From Bradyrhizobium sediminis (GTDB taxonomy: Bacteria; Pseudomonadota; Alphaproteobacteria; Rhizobiales; Xanthobacteraceae): a stretch of 64,000 nucleotides of DNA. Where the stretch lies: assembly GCF_018736105.1 (NCBI RefSeq), contig NZ_CP076135.1, forward strand, positions 2,354,001-2,418,000. The letters run 5' to 3'. Both the position numbers and the translations under genes were made by a program. Below the pieces are notes generated by a model, which saw only the letters and a program-made list of their open reading frames with translations, was not told where the DNA came from and searched no databases. The number at the start of each line of letters is the position of its first letter. The first letter of the stretch is position 1. Shown piece by piece: positions 29,037 through 37,315 of the stretch.

Positions 29037-30206
29037 ATGACAGCCAGCATCGTCGGATGGGCGCACACGCCGTTCGGCAAATTCGATACCGAAACCGTCG
29101 AAAGCCTCGTGGTGAAGGTCGCGACCGAGGCGATGGCGGACGCCGGGATTACGGCCGCCGACGTCGACGAAATCGTGCTCGGGCACTTCAATGCCGGCTT
29201 CTCGCCGCAGGACTTTACCGCATCCCTGGTGCTGCAGGCCGATCCCGCCTTGCGGTTCAAGCCGGCAACCCGGGTCGAGAATGCCTGCGCCACCGGTTCG
29301 GCCGCTGTGCATCAGGGCATCCGGGCGATCGCCGCGGGCGCGGCCAAGATCGTGCTGGTGGTCGGCGTCGAGCAGATGACGCGGACGCCGCCGGCCGAAA
29401 TCGGCCGCAACCTGTTGCGCGCCTCCTATCTGCCCGAGGATGGCGACACCCCCGGCGGCTTCGCCGGCGTGTTCGGCAAGATCGCGCAGGCCTATTTCCA
29501 GAAATATGGCGACCAGTCCGATGCGCTGGCGATGATCGCCGCCAAGAACCACAAGAACGGTGTCGCCAATCCCTATGCGCAGATGCGCAAGGATTTCGGC
29601 TACGAATTCTGCCGCTCCGAGAGCGAGAAGAACCCGTTCGTCGCGGGCCCCTTGAAGCGCACCGACTGCTCGCTGGTGTCGGACGGCGCAGCCGCGCTGG
29701 TGCTGACCGATGCCGAGACCGCCAAGACCATGGGCAAGGCGGTCAACATCCGCGCTACCGCGCATGCCCAGGATTTCCTGCCGATGTCCAAGCGCGACAT
29801 CCTGCAGTTCGAAGGCTGCACCGTGGCCTGGCAGCGCGCGCTGCAATCGGCCGGCGTGCAGCTGTCCGATCTGTCCTTTGTCGAAACCCACGACTGCTTC
29901 ACCGTCGCCGAACTGATCGAATATGAAGCGATGGGCCTGACGCCGCGCGGGCAGGGCGCCCGCGCCATCAAGGAAGGCTGGACCCAGAAGGACGGCAAGC
30001 TGCCGGTCAATCCGTCCGGCGGGTTGAAGGCCAAGGGCCATCCGATCGGCGCCACCGGCGTCTCCATGCATGTGATGACCGCGATGCAGCTCGTCGGCCA
30101 GGCGCCCGAGGGCATGCAGATCAAGAATGCGAAGCTCGCGGGCATCTTCAACATGGGCGGTGCGGCGGTGGCGAACTACGTTTCCGTGCTGGAGCCCGCC
30201 AAGTAG
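29037..30206 (+). CDS. SCP2-type thiolase / acetyl-CoA acetyltransferase
   Basis: Thiolase-fold enzyme of 389 residues for thiolytic cleavage or formation of a beta-ketoacyl-CoA. The nucleophilic Cys is in VENACATGSAA (about residue 86). THDCFTVAELIEYEAMGL is the HDCF motif of the SCP2-thiolase branch. KGHPIGATGVS supplies the catalytic His. GGGAG lies upstream of ATG 29037. It heads a co-directional acyl-CoA cluster (29.0-37.0 kb) of unknown substrate. Confidence 0.9.
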   Translation: MTASIVGWAHTPFGKFDTETVESLVVKVATEAMADAGITAADVDEIVLGHFNAGFSPQDFTASLVLQADPALRFKPATRVENACATGSAAVHQGIRAIAAGAAKIVLVVGVEQMTRTPPAEIGRNLLRASYLPEDGDTPGGFAGVFGKIAQAYFQKYGDQSDALAMIAAKNHKNGVANPYAQMRKDFGYEFCRSESEKNPFVAGPLKRTDCSLVSDGAAALVLTDAETAKTMGKAVNIRATAHAQDFLPMSKRDILQFEGCTVAWQRALQSAGVQLSDLSFVETHDCFTVAELIEYEAMGLTPRGQGARAIKEGWTQKDGKLPVNPSGGLKAKGHPIGATGVSMHVMTAMQLVGQAPEGMQIKNAKLAGIFNMGGAAVANYVSVLEPAK

Positions 30207-30215
30207 GCTTGAGCG

Positions 30216-31745
30216 ATGAACGTTGCCGAATGGCTGGCGGCGACCGCGCGTCTCCGCCCGCATTCGCCGGCACTGTTGACCGGCTTCGATCTCGATGCGG
30301 ACTATGCCACCTTCGCGCGGCGTGCGGCGGCGATCGCAGCCGCGCTGTCGCGCGACTACGGCATTGCGCCCGGCGACCGCGTCGGCCTGTTCGCAACCAA
30401 CTGCACGCAATATCTGGAGTGCCTGTACGGCATCTTCTGGATCGGCGCGGTCGCGATCCCGATCAACGCCAAGCTGCACGGCCGCGAGGCGGCGTGGATC
30501 TGCAGCGACGGCGGCGCCAAGCTGACCTTTGTCTCCGACGACACCGCCGAGGCTCTGGCCGAAGCCAGGAGCGACCTGCCCGCCGCAATGAAGACGGTGT
30601 CGATGGACAGCGACGCCTATCGCAAGATCCGCGACGGCGAGGGGACGCCGGCGCCGTTGCCGCGCGAGGTCAACGATCTTGCCTGGCTGTTCTATACCTC
30701 GGGCACCACAGGCCGCCCCAAGGGCGTGATGATCAGTCACGGCAATCTGGTGGCGATGTCGCTGTGCTATCTCGCCGACGTCGATCCGGCGACCCCGCAC
30801 GACGCCTCGCTCTACGCCGCGCCGATTTCGCATGGCGCGGGGCTGTATAACTTTCCGCATGTCCGGATCGGCGGGAGGCATGTGGTCCCGGAATCGAAAG
30901 GCTTCGATCCGGATGAAGTGCTCAATCTCGGCCGGCAGCTCGACAATGTCGTGATGTTTGCCGCCCCCACCATGGTGCGGCGGCTGGTCGATGCCGCCAA
31001 GCGCCGCGGCGAGAACGGTGCTGGTCTCCGCACCATCATCTATGGCGGCGGGCCGATGTATCTTGCCGATATCAGGGATGCCATCGCCACCATGGGCCAA
31101 CGCTTCGTGCAGATCTACGGCCAGGGCGAATCGCCGATGACGATCACCGCGCTCGGCCGCGAATGGCATGAGCGTACCGACCATCCGCGCTATCTCGAGC
31201 GCCTCGCTTCGGTCGGGCACGCGCAGAGCGTGATGCAGGTCCGCATCACCGGCGCCGACGGCCAGCCGCTGCCATCTGGCGAAACCGGCGAGGTCGAGGC
31301 CAAGGGCTCCGCGGTGATGCTCGGCTACTGGAATAACCCGAAAGCCAATGCCGAGACGCTGAAGGACGGCTGGCTGCGCACCGGCGACGTCGGACGGCTG
31401 GATCAAGACGGCTTCCTGACGCTGTCGGATCGTTCCAAGGATGTGATCATCTCCGGCGGCACCAACATCTATCCGCGCGAGGTCGAGGAGGCGCTGTTGA
31501 CGCATCCTGATGTGCGCGAGGTTTCGGCGATCGGCGTGCCCGATCCCGACTGGGGCGAGATCGTCGTCGCCTGCGTGGTGCTGGAAGACGGCGCCAAGGC
31601 CGATGACGCCAAGCTCGACGCGCATTGCCTCGCCTCGATCGCGCGCTTCAAGCGGCCGAAGCGCTACGTCTATCTCGACGCCCTGCCGAAGAACAATTAC
31701 GGCAAGGTGCTGAAGACCGAGCTGCGGGCGATGATGAAGAAGTAG
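30216..31745 (+). CDS. acyl-CoA synthetase / AMP-dependent ligase
   Basis: Activates a carboxylic acid to its CoA thioester through an acyl-adenylate. 509 residues. The motifs are FYTSGTTGRPKGVM (P-loop), IYGQGESPMTI, WLRTGDVGRLD and SGGTNIYPREVEEAL. The C-terminal catalytic Lys is in KNNYGKVLKTEL. It starts 9 bases after the thiolase stop. The acid cannot be read from sequence; its neighbours suggest a cyclic, aromatic or branched acid rather than a simple fatty acid. Confidence 0.93.
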   Translation: MNVAEWLAATARLRPHSPALLTGFDLDADYATFARRAAAIAAALSRDYGIAPGDRVGLFATNCTQYLECLYGIFWIGAVAIPINAKLHGREAAWICSDGGAKLTFVSDDTAEALAEARSDLPAAMKTVSMDSDAYRKIRDGEGTPAPLPREVNDLAWLFYTSGTTGRPKGVMISHGNLVAMSLCYLADVDPATPHDASLYAAPISHGAGLYNFPHVRIGGRHVVPESKGFDPDEVLNLGRQLDNVVMFAAPTMVRRLVDAAKRRGENGAGLRTIIYGGGPMYLADIRDAIATMGQRFVQIYGQGESPMTITALGREWHERTDHPRYLERLASVGHAQSVMQVRITGADGQPLPSGETGEVEAKGSAVMLGYWNNPKANAETLKDGWLRTGDVGRLDQDGFLTLSDRSKDVIISGGTNIYPREVEEALLTHPDVREVSAIGVPDPDWGEIVVACVVLEDGAKADDAKLDAHCLASIARFKRPKRYVYLDALPKNNYGKVLKTELRAMMKK

Positions 31746-31748
31746 GTT

Positions 31749-31879
31749 GTCGTCGTCCCCGCGAACGCGGGGACCCATAACCACCGGCTTTGGTTGGTGT
31801 GAGGCAACTAACCCCAGCGCAAACTAGCGACTTCACGGAGTATGGGTCCCGGCTCGCGCTTCGCTTGGCCGGGACGACG
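31749..31879. repeat. GTCGTCCCCGCGAACGCGGG-type inverted repeat
   Basis: GTCCCCGCGAACGCGGGGACCCATA at the left and TATGGGTCCCGGC...GGCCGGGACGACG at the right form a long imperfect palindrome. This is a familiar Bradyrhizobium intergenic element. It fills most of the 248-base gap before the CoA-transferase; the rest (31880-31993) shows no gene. Confidence 0.75.
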
Positions 31880-31993
31880 CGAGACGCATACGCCCATACC
31901 CGCCACGCCCTTGATCTTGCCGGCGCGCTGCCGTTACTAGGCCTGAGCAACAAAACCGCGGCGAAAACCGTCGCATCGGGAGCAAATAACGCC

Positions 31994-33205
31994 ATGGGAC
32001 CGCTCGAGGGCATCAAGGTCATCGACATGACGACCGTGCTGATGGGGCCCTATGCCACCCAGATGCTCGGCGACTACGGCGCCGACGTCATCAAGATCGA
32101 GGCGCTCGAGGGCGACGTGACGCGGCAGATCGGGCCGACCCGGCATCCCGGCATGGGCCCGGTGTTCCTCAACACCAATCGCAGCAAGCGAAGCCTCTGC
32201 CTCGACCTCAAGAAACCGGCGGGACGCGACGCGGTGCTGCGGCTGATCAAGACCGCCGACGTGCTGGTCTACAATGTCCGCCCGCAGGCGATGGCGCGGC
32301 TGCAACTCGGCTACGACGTGGTCTCAAGACTCAACCCGCGGCTGATCTATGCCGGCGTGTTCGGCTTCGGCCAGGACGGCCCTTATGCCGCCAAGCCGGC
32401 CTATGACGACCTGATCCAGGGCGGCTCGGCGCTGGCGCATCTGATGGCGGTCGGCGGCGACGACACGCCGCGTTATGTTCCGAACGCGCTGGTCGACCGC
32501 ATCGTGGGCTTGACCGCCGTCGGCGCGATCTGCGCCAGCCTGGTGCATCGCGACCGCACCGGGCGCGGCCAGCGCGTCGATATTCCGATGTTCGAGACCA
32601 TGGCGGGCTTCGTCATGGGCGATCACATGGGCGGGCTCACCTACGAGCCGCCGCTCGACAGAGGCGGCTATGCGCGGCACCTGTCGCGCGACCGGCGGCC
32701 GTACAAGACTTCCGACGGCTATATCTGCGTGATCGTCTACAACGACAAGCAGTGGAACGCCTTCTTCGATGCGACCGGCCGCGACGATCTGCGCCAGAAT
32801 CCGAAGTTCGCCACCTTCGCCGGACGCGCCGCCAATATCGACACTGTTTATGCCGAGCTCGCGCGGATTTTCGACACCCGCACCACCGCCGAATGGACGG
32901 AGCTACTGGTCAAGGCCGACGTGCCCGTGATGCCGATGCACGATCTCGAGAGCATTTTGCAGGACCCGCATCTGGTCGCGACCAATTTCTTTCCCGTGAT
33001 CGACCATCCCACCGAAGGCCGGATCCGCAACATGAAGGTGTCGGCGACCTGGTCGGACACCGCGGCGGAGCCGGCGCGGCTGGCGCCGCGTCTCAACGAA
33101 CACGGCGAGGAAATTCTTCGCGAGGCGGGCTTCTCCGCCGACGAGATCGCTGCATTGGTGCGCGACGGCGTCACCGGAACGGCGCCCGGCGCCAACAAGG
33201 ATTGA
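31994..33205 (+). CDS. class III CoA-transferase (CaiB/BaiF family)
   Basis: Transfers CoA between carboxylic acids. 403 residues. Conserved motifs are IKVIDMTTVLMGPYATQMLG at the N-terminus, NRSKRSLCLDLKKPAGRDA, and KPAYDDLIQGGSA with the catalytic Asp. ATG 31994 (MGPLEG) is chosen because the family N-terminus begins there; the frame stays open far upstream through the repeat. The acyl-CoA dehydrogenase gene starts 4 bases after its stop, so these two are coupled. Confidence 0.92.
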   Translation: MGPLEGIKVIDMTTVLMGPYATQMLGDYGADVIKIEALEGDVTRQIGPTRHPGMGPVFLNTNRSKRSLCLDLKKPAGRDAVLRLIKTADVLVYNVRPQAMARLQLGYDVVSRLNPRLIYAGVFGFGQDGPYAAKPAYDDLIQGGSALAHLMAVGGDDTPRYVPNALVDRIVGLTAVGAICASLVHRDRTGRGQRVDIPMFETMAGFVMGDHMGGLTYEPPLDRGGYARHLSRDRRPYKTSDGYICVIVYNDKQWNAFFDATGRDDLRQNPKFATFAGRAANIDTVYAELARIFDTRTTAEWTELLVKADVPVMPMHDLESILQDPHLVATNFFPVIDHPTEGRIRNMKVSATWSDTAAEPARLAPRLNEHGEEILREAGFSADEIAALVRDGVTGTAPGANKD

Positions 33206-33209
33206 GATC

Positions 33210-34376
33210 ATGGATTTCGCGCTGTCCGCCAACCAGGAATCGATCCGCGACGCCGTCGGCAAGATCTGCGCGCGCTTCGACGACGCCTACTGGCTCAAGA
33301 AGGACAAGGAGGGCGGCTATCCCGCCGACTTCCACAAGGCGCTGGCCGATGCCGGCTGGCTCGGCATCTGCATCCCCGAGGAATATGGCGGATCGGGCCT
33401 CGGCATCACCGACGCCGCGATCATGATGCGGACGATTTCGGAATCTGGCGCCGGCATGTCCGGCGCCTCTGCCGTGCATATGAACGTGTTCGGGCTCAAT
33501 CCGGTGGTGGTGTTCGGCACCAAGGAGCAGTGCCAGCGCATGTTGCCGCCGATCGTCGATGGCCGTGACAAATCCTGCTTCGCGGTTACCGAGCCGAATA
33601 CCGGGCTGAACACCACGCAGTTGAAGACGCGCGCGGTGCGGCAGGGCGACAAGTACGTCGTCAACGGCCAGAAGGTCTGGATCTCCACCGCGCAGGTCGC
33701 CAGCAAGATATTGCTGCTGGCCCGCACCACGCCGCTGGAAGAGGTCAAGAACCCGACCCACGGTCTGAGCCTGTTCTACACCGATTTCGACAAGAATCGC
33801 GTCGCCGTGCATGAGATCGAGAAGATGGGCCGCAAGCCCGTCGACTCCAACGAACTGTTCTTCGAGAATTTCGAGATCCCGGTCGAGGACCGTCTCGGCG
33901 AGGAAGGCCGCGGCTTCGAATATATCCTGCACGGCATGAATCCTGAGCGCATCCTGATCGCCGCCGAAGCGGTGGGCCTGGGCAAGGTGGCGCTGGCGCG
34001 CGCTGCGGCCTACGGCAAGAGCCGCATCGTGTTCAACCGCCCGATCGGCATGAACCAGGGAATCCAGCATCCGTTGGCCAAGAACTGGATGGAGCTGGAA
34101 GCGGCGTGGCTGATGGTGATGTCGGCGGGCTGGCAATATGACCAGGGCCTGCCGTGCGGCCCGGCGGCCAATGCCGCCAAATACCTCGCCGCCGAAGCCG
34201 GCTTCCACGCCTGCGAGCAGGCTGTCATGACCCACGGCGGCTTCGGCTATGCCAGGGAATTCCATGTCGAGCGTTATTTGCGCGAATCCCTGATCCCGCG
34301 CATCGCTCCGATCAGCCCTCAGCTCATTCTCAGCTTCATCGCCGAGAAGGTGCTGGGCCTGCCCAAATCGTATTGA
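33210..34376 (+). CDS. acyl-CoA dehydrogenase
   Basis: FAD enzyme that introduces a 2,3-double bond into an acyl-CoA. 388 residues with the three-domain pattern: AGWLGICIPEEYGGSGLG, CFAVTEPNTGLNTTQLKT for FAD binding, and KVWISTAQVA. The C-terminal segment reads EFHVERYLRESLIPRIAPIS where the common YEGTNEI glutamate motif would be. The catalytic base must therefore be placed differently, as in some aromatic or cyclic acyl-CoA dehydrogenases. It follows the CoA-transferase by 4 bases. Confidence 0.9.
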   Translation: MDFALSANQESIRDAVGKICARFDDAYWLKKDKEGGYPADFHKALADAGWLGICIPEEYGGSGLGITDAAIMMRTISESGAGMSGASAVHMNVFGLNPVVVFGTKEQCQRMLPPIVDGRDKSCFAVTEPNTGLNTTQLKTRAVRQGDKYVVNGQKVWISTAQVASKILLLARTTPLEEVKNPTHGLSLFYTDFDKNRVAVHEIEKMGRKPVDSNELFFENFEIPVEDRLGEEGRGFEYILHGMNPERILIAAEAVGLGKVALARAAAYGKSRIVFNRPIGMNQGIQHPLAKNWMELEAAWLMVMSAGWQYDQGLPCGPAANAAKYLAAEAGFHACEQAVMTHGGFGYAREFHVERYLRESLIPRIAPISPQLILSFIAEKVLGLPKSY

Positions 34377-34404
34377 GATGATGGAAGTCGACCGGAATTT
34401 TCAG

Positions 34405-34531
34405 CCGTCATTCCGGGGCGCATCGAAGATGCGAACTACGATGTGCAATTGCACATCGGAGAATCTCGAGATTCCCCGATGCGCAGTTGCGCATCTGAGG
34501 TCTGGTCCTTCGGGCCATCCCGGAATGACGG
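34405..34531. repeat. CCGTCATTCCGGGGCGC-type inverted repeat
   Basis: CCGTCATTCCGGGGCGC (34405 on) pairs with CATCCCGGAATGACGG (to 34531). Internal GATGTGCAATTGCACATC is itself a perfect palindrome. It lies between the dehydrogenase and the thiolase-like gene. Confidence 0.8.
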
Positions 34532-34553
34532 CATCAAACGAAGTCGCACTATC

Positions 34554-35690
34554 ATGAGCTTCATCACCGGCGTCGGACTGACCGCTTACGGCAGGCATGA
34601 GGGCTCATCTTCGCTCGACCTCATGAGCAAGGCAGCGCAGCTGGCGATATCGGATGCGGGGCTGCAGCGCAGCGAGATCGACGGCATTCTCTGCGGCTAC
34701 TCCACGGTTTCACCGCACATCATGCTGGCGACCGTGTTCGCCGAGCATTTCGGCATCAAGCCGTCTTACGCCCACGCCGTGCAGGTCGGCGGCGCCACCG
34801 GGCTCGCGATGACGATGCTGGCGCACCAGCTGGTCGAGGCCGGCGTGGTCAGGCACGTGCTGGTCGTGTCCGGCGAGAACCGGCTGACCGGGCAGAGCCG
34901 CGACGCCTCGATTCTGGCGCTGGCGCAGGTCGGGCATCCCGATTACGAGGTGCCGCTGGGGCCGACCATCCCGGCCTATTACGGCCTGGTCGCCTCGCGC
35001 TACATGCACGAATACGGCGTGACGGAGGGCGACCTTGCCGAATTCGCGGTGTTGATGCGCAAGCATGCGCTGACCCATCCCGGCGCGCAATTTCACGACC
35101 CGATCACGGTCGCGGACGTGATGGCCTCGAAGCCGGTGGCGATGCCGCTGAAACTGCTGGATTGCTGCCCGGTGTCGGATGGCGGCGCGGCCTTCGTGGT
35201 CAGCCGCGAACGCACCGGCGATGTCGGCGTGCGGGTGAGGGGCTGCGCGCAGGCGCATACCCATCAGCATGTCACTGCAGCGCCCGCCTTGAGCGAACTC
35301 GGCGCCGAGATTGCGATCGCAAAGGCAAAACAGGTCGCCGGCGTCGCGATATCGGATGTGCGCTACGCCGCGGTCTACGACAGTTTTACGATCACGCTGG
35401 CGATGCTGCTGGAAGATCTGGGCCTAGCCGGGCGCGGCGAGGCGGCGGCGCGGGTACGCTCCGGGCATTTCAGCCAAGACGGTGCGATGCCGCTCAATAC
35501 CCATGGCGGGCTGCTCAGCTACGGCCATTGCGGTGTCGGCGGCGCGATGGCGCATCTGGTTGAGACCCACCTGCAGATGACGGGGCGGGCCGGCAATCGC
35601 CAGGTGCGCGATGCCTCGATCGCGCTGCTGCATGGCGACGGCGGCGTGCTGTCCTCGCATGTCAGCATGTTCCTGGAGCGGGTGCGATGA
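34554..35690 (+). CDS. thiolase-like protein lacking the catalytic cysteines
   Basis: Thiolase-fold protein of 378 residues. The nucleophile position reads AVQVGGATGLAM instead of a CxSG motif. The HDCF position reads VYDSFTITLAML, and the C-terminal GHPIGATG is replaced by GHCGVGGAMAH. ATG 34554 (MSFITGVG) is chosen as the family N-terminus. The stop overlaps the start of a Zn-ribbon/OB-fold gene by 4 bases. Pairs of thiolase-like and OB-fold proteins are known in benzylsuccinate (BbsAB-type) and steroid side-chain pathways. Whether this one catalyses C-C cleavage without the Cys, or is a structural subunit, is open. Confidence 0.85.
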   Translation: MSFITGVGLTAYGRHEGSSSLDLMSKAAQLAISDAGLQRSEIDGILCGYSTVSPHIMLATVFAEHFGIKPSYAHAVQVGGATGLAMTMLAHQLVEAGVVRHVLVVSGENRLTGQSRDASILALAQVGHPDYEVPLGPTIPAYYGLVASRYMHEYGVTEGDLAEFAVLMRKHALTHPGAQFHDPITVADVMASKPVAMPLKLLDCCPVSDGGAAFVVSRERTGDVGVRVRGCAQAHTHQHVTAAPALSELGAEIAIAKAKQVAGVAISDVRYAAVYDSFTITLAMLLEDLGLAGRGEAAARVRSGHFSQDGAMPLNTHGGLLSYGHCGVGGAMAHLVETHLQMTGRAGNRQVRDASIALLHGDGGVLSSHVSMFLERVR

Positions 35691-36046
35691 GCGACAAACT
35701 CGCGGATTGGACCACGGGCGCGGAAGCGATCGTCTATCAGGCCTGCGCGGCCTGCGGGAGCCTGCAATATTTCCGCCGCAGCTTCTGCTGCGTCTGCGGC
35801 GCGCCGGAGCCGGCGGAGAAAGCGGCAAGCGGTGAGGGGACGGTCTACGCGACCTCGCTGGTATGCCGCGCCGCGACGCCGGAGACCCGTGCGCATGTGC
35901 CTTACAACATCGTGCTGGTCGATACCGCGGAGGGCTTTCGCATGATGGCCCACGGCGACAATGATCTCGCCATCGGCGACAAGGTCACCGCGCGGTTCGC
36001 GCCGTTTGCCGGGCGCCTGGTTCCGTATTTCGAGAAGGCGAAGTGA
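35687..36046 (+). CDS. Zn-ribbon OB-fold protein (DUF35 family), partner of the thiolase-like protein
   Basis: A 119-residue protein. The N-terminal rubredoxin-like zinc ribbon has two pairs of Cys (YQACAACGSLQYF and FCCVCGAPEP, about residues 20-45). An OB-fold domain follows (GTVYATSLVCR, YNIVLVDTAEGFRMMAHGD, IGDKVTARFAPF). Such proteins form complexes with thiolase-like subunits and may bind CoA. It is translationally coupled to the thiolase-like gene. Confidence 0.9.
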   Translation: MSDKLADWTTGAEAIVYQACAACGSLQYFRRSFCCVCGAPEPAEKAASGEGTVYATSLVCRAATPETRAHVPYNIVLVDTAEGFRMMAHGDNDLAIGDKVTARFAPFAGRLVPYFEKAK

Positions 36047-36082
36047 GTTGCTTGCTTGCCGTCACCCAAAAGGGTGAATCCG

Positions 36083-36184
36083 TCACCGCCCGTAAAAGAT
36101 GAAGCTGGCAATGACGAGCATGGCCGTCACCGCCAGCATTTGCGCGAACGCTTCCGAGGCCGCCCTCTTGCTGGCTTCCTTCAT
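36083..36184 (-). CDS. 33-aa single-pass membrane peptide
   Basis: A short ORF on the opposite strand from its neighbours: basic/polar N-terminus (MKEASKRAASEAFAQ), then a membrane segment (MLAVTAMLVIASFIFYG), ending in Arg. ATG 36184 is preceded by GGGAG about 8 bases upstream. The clean topology and ribosome site support a real small protein. Function unknown. Confidence 0.5.
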   Translation of the reverse strand: MKEASKRAASEAFAQMLAVTAMLVIASFIFYGR

Positions 36185-36446
36185 GCCGATCTCCCTAGAC
36201 TTGGGCATGACTCATCGCTGCGCGAGAGCGCAAACGAAGGCCATAATTCTTTACTCGGAACACCCCGCGACGAGCATTCGCTTGAATTGAGTCCCCACTC
36301 AGCGAACGTCGACCGTCTCAGGATCGAACAGTAATGCGGCGGCATTTTGACTCGGTTGTGTTGCTCCGTGGTCAGCCGCCCGTTACTGTGGAATGGAACC
36401 CACGCTCCGAAAACAACAATCAAGAACCGAAAACCCAAGGTGAATC
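36185..36446. other. intergenic stretch
   Basis: About 260 bases, lower in G+C than the genes. No credible coding frame or strong hairpin was seen. It must contain the promoter of the 33-aa peptide (minus strand) and any separate promoter of the CMD-family gene. Confidence 0.5.
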
Positions 36447-36974
36447 ATGGCCCGCATCGACTATTGCGACACGACGAAATCGAACGAGCGCACCAAGGAA
36501 ATTCTCGGCAAGAACCGCAATGCCAATATCTTCCGGATGATGGCGCATTCGCCGAGCTATTTCGAACAGTACTGCCGGCTCGGCGGCGCGATCCGTCACA
36601 AGGGCGAACTCGATCCGGTGGTGCGGGAACTCGCGATCACGCGCACGGGGATCCTGTGCGAGGCGCCGTACGAGATCGTCGCGCACAAGCGTATCGGCAA
36701 GAATGTCGGCGTCACCGACGAGCAAAACGAGGCACTGGAGAACTGGCAGGCCGCGACCTGCTTTGACGAGGTGCAGCGGGCCGCGCTGGCCTTCACCGAT
36801 GAGATCGTCAAGCTGAGGAAGCCGACCGATGCGACCTTCAATGCCATCGCGTCAAAATTGACGCCGGCAGCATTGGTCGAGCTGCAGCTTTCGGTCGGCT
36901 TCTACATCATGACGTCGAAGTTCCTGGAAACCTTTGGCATCGACATGCAGCCGGTGACGGAAGTGGTGAGCTGA
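36447..36974 (+). CDS. carboxymuconolactone decarboxylase (CMD/AhpD-like) family protein
   Basis: A 175-residue all-helical protein of the CMD/AhpD fold. The motif region ELAITRTGILCEAPYEIVAH contains one Cys, a Tyr-Glu and a His in the usual spacing. It lacks the second Cys of the AhpD CxxC pair, so peroxidase-type redox cycling is unlikely. Family members beside acyl-CoA clusters have unassigned functions. It could act as a decarboxylase-like or lactone enzyme in the preceding pathway. Confidence 0.85.
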   Translation: MARIDYCDTTKSNERTKEILGKNRNANIFRMMAHSPSYFEQYCRLGGAIRHKGELDPVVRELAITRTGILCEAPYEIVAHKRIGKNVGVTDEQNEALENWQAATCFDEVQRAALAFTDEIVKLRKPTDATFNAIASKLTPAALVELQLSVGFYIMTSKFLETFGIDMQPVTEVVS

Positions 36975-36990
36975 TCAGGACCGCGCTCCG

Positions 36991-37236
36991 ATGGGTAATG
37001 GATGGGATCGTTCAGCCCAGGCCTGGATCGACTCCATGGGCGAGCGGGGCGACTGGGCGCGGGAGCATGTGCTCGATCCGGTCATGCTTGGCCGCGTCGG
37101 GAGGGGGCGGTTTGAACGCGCGCTTGATGTTGGTTGTGGTGAAGGCCGCTTTTGCCGAATGCTGAAGGCGGCCGGCGTCAACGCGACGGGGATCGATCCG
37201 ACGCTGCAATTGCTGGAAACGGCGAAACGACGCTAG
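36991..37236 (+). pseudogene. truncated SAM-dependent methyltransferase
   Basis: 81 codons encode the N-terminal part of a class I methyltransferase with motif I (ALDVGCGEGRFCRML) and the post-I acidic position (GIDPTLQLL). The frame then stops at TAG 37234-37236. Normal members have well over 200 residues, so motifs II-III and the substrate region are missing. No continuation was recognised in the next 80 bases. Confidence 0.75.
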
Positions 37237-37315
37237 TTCGCCGTCAGCAGATCCACCCGCGTATTGGCGACGATCACGCGGTCGCGGATTCATCGCCCCC
37301 AGTCTTGCTGCGCAA

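Noticed and set aside
29001..31784. 927-codon antisense frame over the thiolase and ligase genes
   Set aside because: Same codon-bias effect. Both sense genes have full catalytic motifs, while the antisense product is low-complexity and unrecognisable.
36056..36334. 92-codon plus-strand ORF after the OB-fold gene
   Set aside because: No ribosome site, no motif and atypical composition; the opposite-strand 33-residue ORF has much better signals.
37237..37315. Possible continuation of the truncated methyltransferase in another frame
   Set aside because: No methyltransferase motif could be found in any frame of these 79 bases.
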